Origin: an uncultured Candidatus Nitrosopumilus sp.
GTDB taxonomy: Archaea > Thermoproteota > Nitrososphaeria > Nitrososphaerales > Nitrosopumilaceae
Assembly: GCA_905612295.1 (NCBI GenBank)
Contig: CAJQRN010000007.1
Location: forward strand, 1 to 64,000
Direction of reading: 5' to 3'
Length of the DNA: 64,000 bases
Shown: one piece after another, positions 40,121 to 48,774 of the stretch
Layout of the letters: every line of letters starts with the position of its first letter
How positions within the stretch are numbered: position 1 is the stretch's first letter
Made by a program: the position numbers and the translations under genes
The notes under the pieces: model-generated
What the model was told of the DNA's origin: nothing
Databases searched by the model: none
What the model saw: the letters and a program-made list of their open reading frames with translations, nothing else

Positions 40121-40428
40121 GAAACGACGAACGATTTGAAATACAAAGGGCATTTGACTTATTGCCACATGTTGTAGGAGCAAGTTGGACAGTAGTATGG
40201 TTCAGAATGCAAGGGATTAGAAAACCACTAAGAGAAGAATTCAGAGAGAAAACATTAGAATATCTAAAAATGATTGAACCAGTTTTTGACGCGTATCCAA
40301 AAAATGAAGATTTTGAAGAAATTTGTAAATACATAGAATCTAGAAAAAAACTAGAATATGAAAAGATAATTTCAGGTGAAAATAATGAAATAGAAACTAG
40401 ATACGACAGATATGTAGATTATGGTTAA
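40117..40428 (+). CDS. hypothetical protein
   Basis: 103 aa ORF overlapping hemB by 4 nt. Confidence 0.7.
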   Translation: MRNDERFEIQRAFDLLPHVVGASWTVVWFRMQGIRKPLREEFREKTLEYLKMIEPVFDAYPKNEDFEEICKYIESRKKLEYEKIISGENNEIETRYDRYVDYG

Positions 40429-41045
40429 ACTTCATTTTTTAATTGTTTTAAAAATTCCTTGAGCACTTTAGTTCTTTTTTTAGCTTCAAACTTACCAGAT
40501 TTTGTATTCATCATAAATTCTAGTTTGAGTAATTTATTAAAAAAATGATCAACAGCCCAAAGATTATCATCAGGGTTTCTTTTAACACAAAAAGGATCAT
40601 CTATGTTGTAAAAAGGTCGATTAAGAGAACCACTAGTAGCAAAAACTCTTGCAATCCCTATAGCTCCCAAAGCATCCAACCTATCAGCATCTTGTAATAT
40701 TTTTCCTTCGAGAGTTTGAGGAATTTTATTTTGAGAAAAACTATGATCAGCAATAGCATTAGAAACAATAATAATTTCTTCATCAATGAATTCATATTTT
40801 TTTAAAATTAATTTTGATTTTTTTGCACTATCTATAGAAGAAAATTTAGAACGTTTACTAGATTTTGGGTATGAAACAATATCATGTAGTAATGCAGCAC
40901 TAAGAACTAATTTTTGATTTGCTTTTTCTTTTTTACTTATTTTTTGAGCATTGTTGTAAACTCTCATAACATGTTCAAAATCATGAGCAGGATCATTATC
41001 CATTATTTTAATTACTTCATTTTTTATAGAATCAATGACTTTCAT
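40425..41045 (-). CDS. HD-domain phosphohydrolase
   Basis: HDFEHVMRVYNNA, SAALLHDIVSYP, LQDADRLDALGAIGIAR. Confidence 0.88.
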   Translation of the reverse strand: MKVIDSIKNEVIKIMDNDPAHDFEHVMRVYNNAQKISKKEKANQKLVLSAALLHDIVSYPKSSKRSKFSSIDSAKKSKLILKKYEFIDEEIIIVSNAIADHSFSQNKIPQTLEGKILQDADRLDALGAIGIARVFATSGSLNRPFYNIDDPFCVKRNPDDNLWAVDHFFNKLLKLEFMMNTKSGKFEAKKRTKVLKEFLKQLKNEV

Positions 41046-41684
41046 TTAGAATCTCCATATTTTGGGTTTAACAAATTTAATTTTTCTTTGAGTAAGTAAT
41101 ACTGTCCAATTAACACATGCAAATAAAATAATCAATATAATTCCAACACCATCAATTAATAGAATTCCAGTAAGACGATCCTCAAACATTTCTAAAAATG
41201 GAGTTAAAACAGTATTCCCAAAATATATCATTATAATATAAGAAATACTTCTACCAATCCAAAATCCAACATAGATACCGACACTTTTTGCACGCATCAG
41301 ACCATATGTGATAAATAAAATATTACTTGGAAGAGGTGTTGCCCCAAACAAAAAAGATGCAATTAGATAGCCATGTTTTTTCTTATTCAAATAAGATCCA
41401 ATCATATCAAGATTAGATTTCTGTTCTTCTCCAACAAATTTTCTAAATAGTCCACTAATTTTTTTTAGAAAAAATCTACCAATAGTGGCACCAGTGGCAC
41501 CAACTACAGCAAGAAGTATGATATTCAAAGTAGGGTCAAGAAGGTAAAAAGATGTTAAAACAATCCAACTAGGAGGCATTAAGATCGGTGATGCATTTAC
41601 ACCAATCAATATAAGAAAAATTCCAAAATAGGAAAATTCGCCAAAAAGCTCAAAAATATCCAATACCATTGAAAAATTATACAA
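41046..41684 (-). CDS. DedA/VTT-type membrane protein
   Basis: Multi-TM; ATGATIGRFFLKKISG, FLFGATPLPSNILFITYGLM. Confidence 0.7.
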   Translation of the reverse strand: MYNFSMVLDIFELFGEFSYFGIFLILIGVNASPILMPPSWIVLTSFYLLDPTLNIILLAVVGATGATIGRFFLKKISGLFRKFVGEEQKSNLDMIGSYLNKKKHGYLIASFLFGATPLPSNILFITYGLMRAKSVGIYVGFWIGRSISYIIMIYFGNTVLTPFLEMFEDRLTGILLIDGVGIILIILFACVNWTVLLTQRKIKFVKPKIWRF

Positions 41685-41849
41685 CTATTTTGTTTCTAAA
41701 CCCTTTGATTCATGTTTAGTCGGTAAATAATATGATAATGATCTAAAAAAACCAAAAAATTACATGTTTCTAAAAAGAATGATCATCTTTTGTAAGAAAT
41801 CGGATCAATCATGCAATATCTTTATAAGTAAATTATGCATAATTAACGT

Positions 41850-41972
41850 GTGACAGAACTAATTTGGAAGTGTTTTAGATGCAATTTATCATTTAAAAAT
41901 GATAATTTAGCAGAAATACACAAAAAAATTTCAAATCACTCAGTAACAAAAGTAAAAACAATAGTTGTATAA
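41850..41972 (+). CDS. C2H2 zinc-finger microprotein (40 aa)
   Basis: Manual translation from GTG: MTELIWKCFRCNLSFKNDNLAEIHKKISNHSVTKVKTIVV; C-x2-C-x12-H-x5-H-like; TATA-like TTTATAAG about 26 nt upstream. Confidence 0.65.
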   Translation: MTELIWKCFRCNLSFKNDNLAEIHKKISNHSVTKVKTIVV

Positions 41973-42020
41973 TTTTTAGAACTAATTTTTTGAATGAATC
42001 ATTAAGAAATAAGATAATAG

Positions 42021-42121
42021 TGCAGAGGGTGGGATTCGAACCCACGAACTCCTAAGAGAAGGGATTTCCTATATTAGAGATCTTGAGTCCCTCTCGGTTG
42101 ACCAGGCTTCGATACCTCTGC
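42021..42121 (-). tRNA. tRNA-Leu(CAA) with short (16-nt) intron at 37/38; no encoded CCA
   Basis: GCAGAGG/CCTCTGC acceptor, T arm GTGGG-TTCGAAT-CCCAC, anticodon stem AGGGA/TCCCT bracketing CTCAAG-[ATCTCTAATATAGGAA]-A, variable arm TCTCTTAGGAGTTC. Confidence 0.9.
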
Positions 42122-42230
42122 AACAGTACTAGATTATTCCGATATTTTTTAATTACTATTGTAATGTCTGAATCATTTTTTTAGAAATTTTTTAACAAAG
42201 CTTATAATCGAAAGGATTATTGACAAACAC

Positions 42231-42545
42231 ATGTCAGAATCAATACCAATTTCAGAAGCAAAGAAAACCAAAAGTAATGTCAATGTTGAAGCTGAAGTTA
42301 TTTCTAAAGGAGAACCAAGAACGGTAAATCTCAAAACTGGCGGAACAGTAGATGTTTGTGATGCAGTAATATCTAATGCTGATGGAACTGAAGAAAACCA
42401 AATGAAACTCACATTGTGGGGTGACGATATCAAAGCAGTTAATGTTGGAGATAAAGTCCAAATAGAAAATGGTTACACAAATGAGTTTAAAGGTGAAGTA
42501 TCTCTAACCAAAGGAAAATTTGGTAAGATGAATATCAATCCTTAA
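42231..42545 (+). CDS. OB-fold single-stranded nucleic acid binding protein (RPA/SSB-like)
   Basis: VNVEAEVISKGEPRTVNLKTGGTVDVCDAVISNADG...LTLWGDDIKAVNVGDKVQI. Confidence 0.85.
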   Translation: MSESIPISEAKKTKSNVNVEAEVISKGEPRTVNLKTGGTVDVCDAVISNADGTEENQMKLTLWGDDIKAVNVGDKVQIENGYTNEFKGEVSLTKGKFGKMNINP

Positions 42546-43147
42546 TAATTTCGCTTATTATCTAATTTATTTTTTAAATCTAATATCGTTACGATTATGC
42601 CAATTAATACAATTATAATTCCAAGGATAATTAAAAATCCTGAAATTATTAGAGGTAAAAGCATATCCATCATAGGAGAATTAGGATTTGAAAATGCATC
42701 AGAATTTTTAGGGTCTTCAGAAAACATAACCACAGTATCAATTATTCTAGTACCAGTATTTTCAATTTGAAAATTTAGTGTGTCAGATTGATCAATTATA
42801 GTTGTTGTAAATAAAACAGAATCATTTTGAATGAATTCGCCATAGGAATCTCCAAAAATATTTGAAATTTGTATGTATAACATATCACCATATTGGTAAT
42901 CAATTATTTGAATTCCCCACAATAGAGGAACATCAGATAGAGAGGTAGTGTAAGAAGTATAAATTACATCCCCAGGCATAATTTGAAAAGTTTCAGAAAC
43001 ATCATCAAACATTCCTTCAAAAAGAGAAGATACCAAAAAAGTTTCATCTTCTGAAATATTAGAAGGTACACTAGAGATTGCAATTAAAAGTGAAATCAAA
43101 ATTAAACTAAAACCAACAAGTGCAATAATAGGCCCATATTTTTTCAT
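42542..43147 (-). CDS. hypothetical membrane protein with N- and C-terminal TM helices
   Basis: Two terminal hydrophobic helices around an extracellular-type domain. Confidence 0.7.
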   Translation of the reverse strand: MKKYGPIIALVGFSLILISLLIAISSVPSNISEDETFLVSSLFEGMFDDVSETFQIMPGDVIYTSYTTSLSDVPLLWGIQIIDYQYGDMLYIQISNIFGDSYGEFIQNDSVLFTTTIIDQSDTLNFQIENTGTRIIDTVVMFSEDPKNSDAFSNPNSPMMDMLLPLIISGFLIILGIIIVLIGIIVTILDLKNKLDNKRNY

Positions 43148-43205
43148 GTTAAAAATTAATGATGGTGTTGATTATTAGAAAATACATTAGAAAATACTAA
43201 AAAAT

Positions 43206-43976
43206 TTAACGTCTAGTTTTCTTTGCTGGTTTTCTTTTAGCTGCAGTCTTCTTTGCTGGTTTTCTTTTAGCTGCAGTCTTCTTTGCTGGTTTTCTTTTAG
43301 CAATAGTTTTCTTTGCTGGTTTTCTTTTAGCAATAGTTTTCTTTGCAAGATATTCTTTTAATTTTGAGGTTGCTCTATCCAGAGTCTTTGTAATATTTTC
43401 TTCAGATTTGGTTATTTTCTCAATTTCTTGTATAACCTTTACAGCAGTCTTATGGCTGGTAGTTAGCTTAGTACGTAGAGATGGTTTTGATTGAGTTTGT
43501 TTTTTAATTTGTGTTGTAATTTTGGATTTAAGTTCATCAAATGTAGAAACTTCACCAGTTATTTTTTTTAATGTTTTTTGTCTATTTTTAATTTCAGAGA
43601 TTAATTCCTGGAGATGGCCATTTAATGATCTTAATCTATCCTCAGCACTCTGTTTTTCTTCAGGAGTTTCAGCAAATTCAATTTGTTGTTCAGTTTGATC
43701 AATGAGTTCTTTTTCACTAGTAACACGTTCTTCAGCAACAGATACTAATCTTTCAATACTTTCAACTTGAGCAGTTTTTCTAGTAAGATTGTCTGAAACA
43801 TCTGAAACATCCTCTTTCTCAGATTCAATTTTTTTATCAACATTATGTAATCCAGTGGAAGAACGTTTTTCAATAGATTGAAGTTGACGAAGTTCGTTCT
43901 CAGCATTTTGTTTTGATTGTATTGCTGCTTTCTTTTTTTGACGTAATTGAATTACTGTTTGTTCTAATGATTCCAA
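43206..43976 (-). CDS. coiled-coil protein with histone H1-like Lys/Ala/Pro repeat tail
   Basis: Heptad-like N-terminal region; C-term (KRKPAKKTxA) repeats. Confidence 0.8.
   Translation of the reverse strand: MESLEQTVIQLRQKKKAAIQSKQNAENELRQLQSIEKRSSTGLHNVDKKIESEKEDVSDVSDNLTRKTAQVESIERLVSVAEERVTSEKELIDQTEQQIEFAETPEEKQSAEDRLRSLNGHLQELISEIKNRQKTLKKITGEVSTFDELKSKITTQIKKQTQSKPSLRTKLTTSHKTAVKVIQEIEKITKSEENITKTLDRATSKLKEYLAKKTIAKRKPAKKTIAKRKPAKKTAAKRKPAKKTAAKRKPAKKTRR
43216..43348 (-). repeat. about 4 tandem copies of a 30-bp unit encoding AKRKPAKKTA
   Basis: TTCTTTGCTGGTTTTCTTTTAG recurs at 30-bp spacing (about 43219, 43249, 43279, 43309). Confidence 0.93.
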
Positions 43977-44112
43977 TATCTACATCAAATAAAAGAGGAG
44001 ATTAAGTTGTTAACATGATCAGGATTTGACTTTTCGGTTAAGAAAATTAACTAACATTAATGGAAAAAAAGGATTTTTGAAAAAATATTAGTGACAATAG
44101 TTTAGTAAAACC

Positions 44113-44424
44113 ATGGATTTCCATCCAAAAGATCTGCCAATATCAAAAATATATGATGTAAAAAATGAAAATGAGGCAGTGCAAGCAGTAGAAGATATGG
44201 TAAATTTAGGATTTAAAGATAAAAAAGCAGGTTACAAAGTTTTAATGCCAAAAGAAACTAAAATTGCAAAAAGAATAGGATATACAGTTACCACGGGTGT
44301 AACAAAAGGACTTCGACAAAAAAATGAAACCAGAGATGTCAAGTATTGGACGTATCATCATAACGAAGATCATTTTGCAATTGTTTTAATTGATAATTCA
44401 ACTCTAACAGAACTAGGTTTTTGA
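44113..44424 (+). CDS. hypothetical protein
   Basis: 103 aa ORF. Confidence 0.65.
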   Translation: MDFHPKDLPISKIYDVKNENEAVQAVEDMVNLGFKDKKAGYKVLMPKETKIAKRIGYTVTTGVTKGLRQKNETRDVKYWTYHHNEDHFAIVLIDNSTLTELGF

Positions 44425-45081
44425 TTTATCAAAAATTTGATATAATTTTGTTCGATTTGCCATAACACCAGCAAGCATCACACCAATTATAGTTCCGCCA
44501 ATTACATCCATTGGAAAATGTTGTAAAACATACAATCTGCTAAAAGAGATCATTACAGGGTAAATGAATATCAAATATGCGCCACGAGGGAATCTCTCAG
44601 ACAGAGCATATCCCAAGATAATTGCAAATATCATAGAGTTAGCTGCATGTCCAGAGGGGTATGAAGCATCAAATCCACCTTCACAAAATAATGAAAATGT
44701 ATCACGGCTAATTTGTACGGGGAATTCAACTCCAAGATATTCAAAATCAGGCCGATCTCTATCTACACCGCATTTGATGTATCCTGTAAGTAGAGTAGAG
44801 ATTACAATCAAAATTAAAAGAGTAATTCCAATTCTACGAGTTTTTGGAATTACTAATAATATAATTGCAAACACCATCATGTTAAAAACATCTCCAGTCT
44901 CAGTAAGATATTGCATAAACAAGTCAAGAGTGGAATTTCCGACATTCTCTGAAAAGAATAGAATAACATTTTGATCAAAATCATCAGTTAATTCAAAAAA
45001 TACAAGAGATGTCAAAAAAAGGAAAAGTACAGTCAATAAGACAAAAGAACGCGACCGAATATCAAAAAGCCAATTTTTCAA
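44413..45081 (-). CDS. PAP2-family membrane phosphatase
   Basis: KCGVDRDRP, SYPSGHAANSMIFA, SRLYVLQHFPMDVIGG. Confidence 0.92.
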   Translation of the reverse strand: MKNWLFDIRSRSFVLLTVLFLFLTSLVFFELTDDFDQNVILFFSENVGNSTLDLFMQYLTETGDVFNMMVFAIILLVIPKTRRIGITLLILIVISTLLTGYIKCGVDRDRPDFEYLGVEFPVQISRDTFSLFCEGGFDASYPSGHAANSMIFAIILGYALSERFPRGAYLIFIYPVMISFSRLYVLQHFPMDVIGGTIIGVMLAGVMANRTKLYQIFDKSKT

Positions 45082-45221
45082 TTAATTAAACCTCAACAAC
45101 ATGCATTTTAATTTACATTAATAGATAACTTTTAAAAAATAACCTACACAATACAAACAAAATTTATTAAAATAATCATGATCGGCTCAAAGATTTTAAC
45201 CAAGGATATACTAGAAAAATT

Positions 45222-46430
45222 GTGAAAATACTCACATTAGATGACTTTGATCTAAAGGGGAAAACAGTTTTTGTTAGAATGGATATGAATTGTCCCATAG
45301 ATCCAGAAACTAATGAAATTTTAGGTACAAAAAGAATTGAAGAGGCAATTGAAACTCTAGAATCATTAAAAGAATCCAAAGTAGTAATAGCATCCCATCA
45401 AGGAAGAGTAGGAAATAACGAGTATACAGGGATGAATAAGCATGCAGAAGTCCTTGAAAAATTAATGAATAGAAAAATAAAATATGTTGAGGACACTATC
45501 GGAGAAGCTGCACAAAATGCAATTAAAAATTTAGAAAATGGGGAAATATTACTTTTAGATAACTTAAGATTATGTGCTGAAGAGAATTATGAATTTACAC
45601 CAGAAAATGCTGCAAAAACAATAATGGTATCAAGATTATCAAAATTATTTGATCTTTGTGTATTGGATTCGTTTCCAAGTGCACATAGGTCACATCCATC
45701 AATTGTAGGATTTGCACAAGTACTACCAGCATGTGCAGGACGAATTGTTGAAAGAGAAGTAAGAAATTTAGACACCATAATGACAGTTGCAAAAGCACCG
45801 CACGTAATTATTCTAGGAGGATCCAAAGTGCCAGACAGATTAGAGGCAATAAAATTACTAATTCAAAATGGAAGAGCAGACCATGTTTTACTTACAGGAT
45901 TAATTGCAAATGTATTCATGCGTGCTCAAGCCAGAATTAAATCACCTTTAGGAATAAAAAGAGAAGAGGAAATTGTTGCAAAAGCACATTCATTGATAGG
46001 GGAGTATCCAGATGTATTTGCAACTCCTGTAGACGTTGCAATTGATAAAGATGGTCAAAGAGTTGAAATGGATGTTAGAGAGATAGAGAAAGAAGATAAA
46101 ATTTTTGACTTAGGTCCTAAAACAATTGAATATTATTCAAAATTAATTTCAGGTGCTGGAACTGTATTCATTAGTGGACCTGCAGGGTTTTTTGAAAAAG
46201 AGAATTTCAAATATGGTACAACACAAATGCTTACTGCAGTGGCAAATTCAATGGCAACAACAATTGTCAGTGGCGGACATTTAACAACAGCATTAAAGCA
46301 ACAAGGGTTAGCAGATAAAATCAATCACATTAGTACTGCAGGTGGGGCATTAGTGCTATATCTAACGGGAGAAAAACTTTCAATGATGAAAGCATTAGAA
46401 GATGCTGCAGAAAAATTCAGATCTAAATAG
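45222..46430 (+). CDS. pgk: phosphoglycerate kinase
   Basis: FVRMDMNCPID, SHQGR, LDSFPSAHRSHPSIVG, STAGGALVLYLTGEKL. Confidence 0.96.
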   Translation: MKILTLDDFDLKGKTVFVRMDMNCPIDPETNEILGTKRIEEAIETLESLKESKVVIASHQGRVGNNEYTGMNKHAEVLEKLMNRKIKYVEDTIGEAAQNAIKNLENGEILLLDNLRLCAEENYEFTPENAAKTIMVSRLSKLFDLCVLDSFPSAHRSHPSIVGFAQVLPACAGRIVEREVRNLDTIMTVAKAPHVIILGGSKVPDRLEAIKLLIQNGRADHVLLTGLIANVFMRAQARIKSPLGIKREEEIVAKAHSLIGEYPDVFATPVDVAIDKDGQRVEMDVREIEKEDKIFDLGPKTIEYYSKLISGAGTVFISGPAGFFEKENFKYGTTQMLTAVANSMATTIVSGGHLTTALKQQGLADKINHISTAGGALVLYLTGEKLSMMKALEDAAEKFRSK

Positions 46431-46770
46431 AAGATTTACAGGAAGGGTTAGGACAAGTTCTGTCTTCAGCAGTTCCAAGATAGATATCATTACTACAAGA
46501 ATTACAATGAAGTTTTTCAACAGTATCAAATAATTTTAGAAAAATAGTAGTCAAATTCTGAGCTATATTTCGTGTAAGACCAGAGTCACAAAGATCATTG
46601 AATAAAGATTCAGTGTCATCAATTATCCAAGAAGAGTCAATGTCACCATTGGATTTGAGAATTTCAAAAATTTGATCATTGGTAAATTTTGTATCAGTGT
46701 CATTAAATTTTTCAAAAATAATTTTTCTTATTTGTAACGGAATTGGAATTAAAGGCGTAAAATCACTCAT
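46423..46770 (-). CDS. hypothetical protein with C-terminal zinc ribbon
   Basis: LHCNSCSNDIYLGTAEDRTCPNPSCKSSI. Confidence 0.65.
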   Translation of the reverse strand: MSDFTPLIPIPLQIRKIIFEKFNDTDTKFTNDQIFEILKSNGDIDSSWIIDDTESLFNDLCDSGLTRNIAQNLTTIFLKLFDTVEKLHCNSCSNDIYLGTAEDRTCPNPSCKSSI

Positions 46771-46771
46771 A

Positions 46772-47212
46772 CTAATACAGATTCTCGGCCTCTGTTTTTA
46801 GCGTATCTGCACCTTTTTCATCATCCAGATTAGAACCAAGATAGGTATACAGTGCAGATTTGAGCACCTTAAGAGAAAGTAATGCGCATTTAATTCTAAC
46901 AGCCTGTAAGTGGTCTAATCCTAATTCACCTAGCACATCATGTTTTTCAATTTTTCTTACATCATCAAGAGATTTTCCTTTAGTAATATCAGTGAGAACA
47001 GAAGTACAAGCCATACAAATTGCACAGCCTTTTCCATGAAATTTAATATCAGTGACTTTGTCATCATCAATTTTCATATCAATATCAATACTATCACCAC
47101 ATAGAGGGTTGGAATCATGAAATGTTACATCATGATTTTCAATTTCTCCATAGTTGAGAGGATTTCTTGAATAATCAACAATCATTTCATGGTAGATATC
47201 AGTGCCGCTCAT
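46772..47212 (-). CDS. sufU: SufU/IscU-like Fe-S scaffold protein
   Basis: HDSNPLCGDSIDIDMKID; FHGKGCAICMACTSVLTD; directly follows sufS. Confidence 0.92.
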   Translation of the reverse strand: MSGTDIYHEMIVDYSRNPLNYGEIENHDVTFHDSNPLCGDSIDIDMKIDDDKVTDIKFHGKGCAICMACTSVLTDITKGKSLDDVRKIEKHDVLGELGLDHLQAVRIKCALLSLKVLKSALYTYLGSNLDDEKGADTLKTEAENLY

Positions 47213-48453
47213 AATTTAAACACCTTAGCAACTATATTTAATGAATTGATTAGAGCATCAACATCAGCCTTTGTATTATAAATATAGAAACTAGCTCTAG
47301 AAGTTGCAGCAACGTTTAGTCTCTCCATCAATACTTGAGCACAGTGATGACCTGAACGAAGTGCAATGCCTTCCCCATCAATTATTTGAGCAACATCATG
47401 TGGATGTACATCTGCAAAATTAAAGGATATGACACCACCACGTTTTGTAATATCTTTAGTACCATAGATTTGAAGTCCAGGAATTTTTGAAAATTCATCT
47501 ATAGCATATTTAGTTAATTCAATTTCATGTTGTCTTACATTATCCATTCCAATTTTTGTAAGATAGTCAATTGCAGCTCCAAATCCTATAACATCTGCAA
47601 TACTTGGAGTTCCTGCTTCAAATTTGTAAGGTAAATCATTCCAAGTAGTTTCATACTTGTGAACTTCTCTAATCATATCACCACCACCATGAAATGGATT
47701 CATTGTTTGTAATACAGATTTTCTAACCCATAAAACACCAATTCCAGTAGGAGCCAACATTTTGTGTCCAGAGAATGCAAAGAAATCACAACCCAAAGTA
47801 TCAAGATCAACTTTCATGTGAGGTACGGCTTGTGCACCATCAATCAAAGTAGGAACACCTGCAGCCTTACATTTTGCAATAATTTTTTCAGCATCAGTAA
47901 TAGTTCCAAGAACATTAGACATCAAACTAAAAGTTACAAGTTTTACCTTACCAGTTGCAAGATATTTATCAAGATCATCTAAATTTAATTGTCCATCATC
48001 ATTCATTCCAATATATTCTAATTTTGCACGTTTTTCTTGAGTGAGTAATTGCCATGGAACAATATTACTATGATGTTCATATTCGGTGGTGACAATAATA
48101 TCACCTTCATTGATATGAGATCTCCCCCATGCATATGCAACTAAATTAATTGCTTCAGTAGTTCCTCTAACAAAAATAAGTTCTTGGCGATTTTTAATAT
48201 TAACAAATTTTGCAATTTTATCTCTAGCTGATTCATAAGCTTCAGTAGATTCTTCAGCAAGAGCATATACTGCACGATGAATATTTGCATTATGATTTCT
48301 ATAATAATCAGTAATTGCATCAATTACTTGATTAGGTTTTTGAGTTGTAGATGCATTATCTAAATAAACAAGACGTTTGTTATCCCTAACAGTTCTTTTT
48401 AAAATTGGAAAGTCATTTCTAAGATTTTCAAAAGAGTCTTCAGTACTTTGCAA
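47209..48453 (-). CDS. sufS: cysteine desulfurase SufS
   Basis: YLDNASTTQKP, FSGHKMLAPTGIGVLW, ALRSGHHCAQVLM. Confidence 0.96.
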   Translation of the reverse strand: MQSTEDSFENLRNDFPILKRTVRDNKRLVYLDNASTTQKPNQVIDAITDYYRNHNANIHRAVYALAEESTEAYESARDKIAKFVNIKNRQELIFVRGTTEAINLVAYAWGRSHINEGDIIVTTEYEHHSNIVPWQLLTQEKRAKLEYIGMNDDGQLNLDDLDKYLATGKVKLVTFSLMSNVLGTITDAEKIIAKCKAAGVPTLIDGAQAVPHMKVDLDTLGCDFFAFSGHKMLAPTGIGVLWVRKSVLQTMNPFHGGGDMIREVHKYETTWNDLPYKFEAGTPSIADVIGFGAAIDYLTKIGMDNVRQHEIELTKYAIDEFSKIPGLQIYGTKDITKRGGVISFNFADVHPHDVAQIIDGEGIALRSGHHCAQVLMERLNVAATSRASFYIYNTKADVDALINSLNIVAKVFKL

Positions 48454-48456
48454 TTT

Positions 48457-48774
48457 TTAAACCTCCACAAATATTTCGTTGTTATCAATTTTAACTGGAT
48501 ATACTTTGAGAGCAGTTTCAGCTGGAAGATTATTTGGTTTACCATTAACTAAATTAAAAACAGAAAGATGCAATGGACATCTAACACCTTCTTCACTAAA
48601 GAATCCAGTAGAAAGATCGGCATCAGCATGAGTACAAATTAAATCAGTAGCATGAATTTTTCCATCAAGATTTGCTATCAATAATTTCATTCCATCCTTT
48701 ACAAAGCCAAAAAGTTCACCTTTTTTTACTTGTTCTAAATTGCATGTTTTAATCCATTCAGACAAAAAAATCAC
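48457..48774 (-). CDS. Rieske-type ferredoxin
   Basis: CTHADADLSTG...VRCPLHLSVFNLVNGKP. Confidence 0.85.
   Translation of the reverse strand: MIFLSEWIKTCNLEQVKKGELFGFVKDGMKLLIANLDGKIHATDLICTHADADLSTGFFSEEGVRCPLHLSVFNLVNGKPNNLPAETALKVYPVKIDNNEIFVEV

Noticed and set aside
42021-42121. tRNA-Leu read as intronless with a 30-nt variable region
   Set aside because: A 16-nt intron gives a perfect anticodon stem and a normal variable arm.
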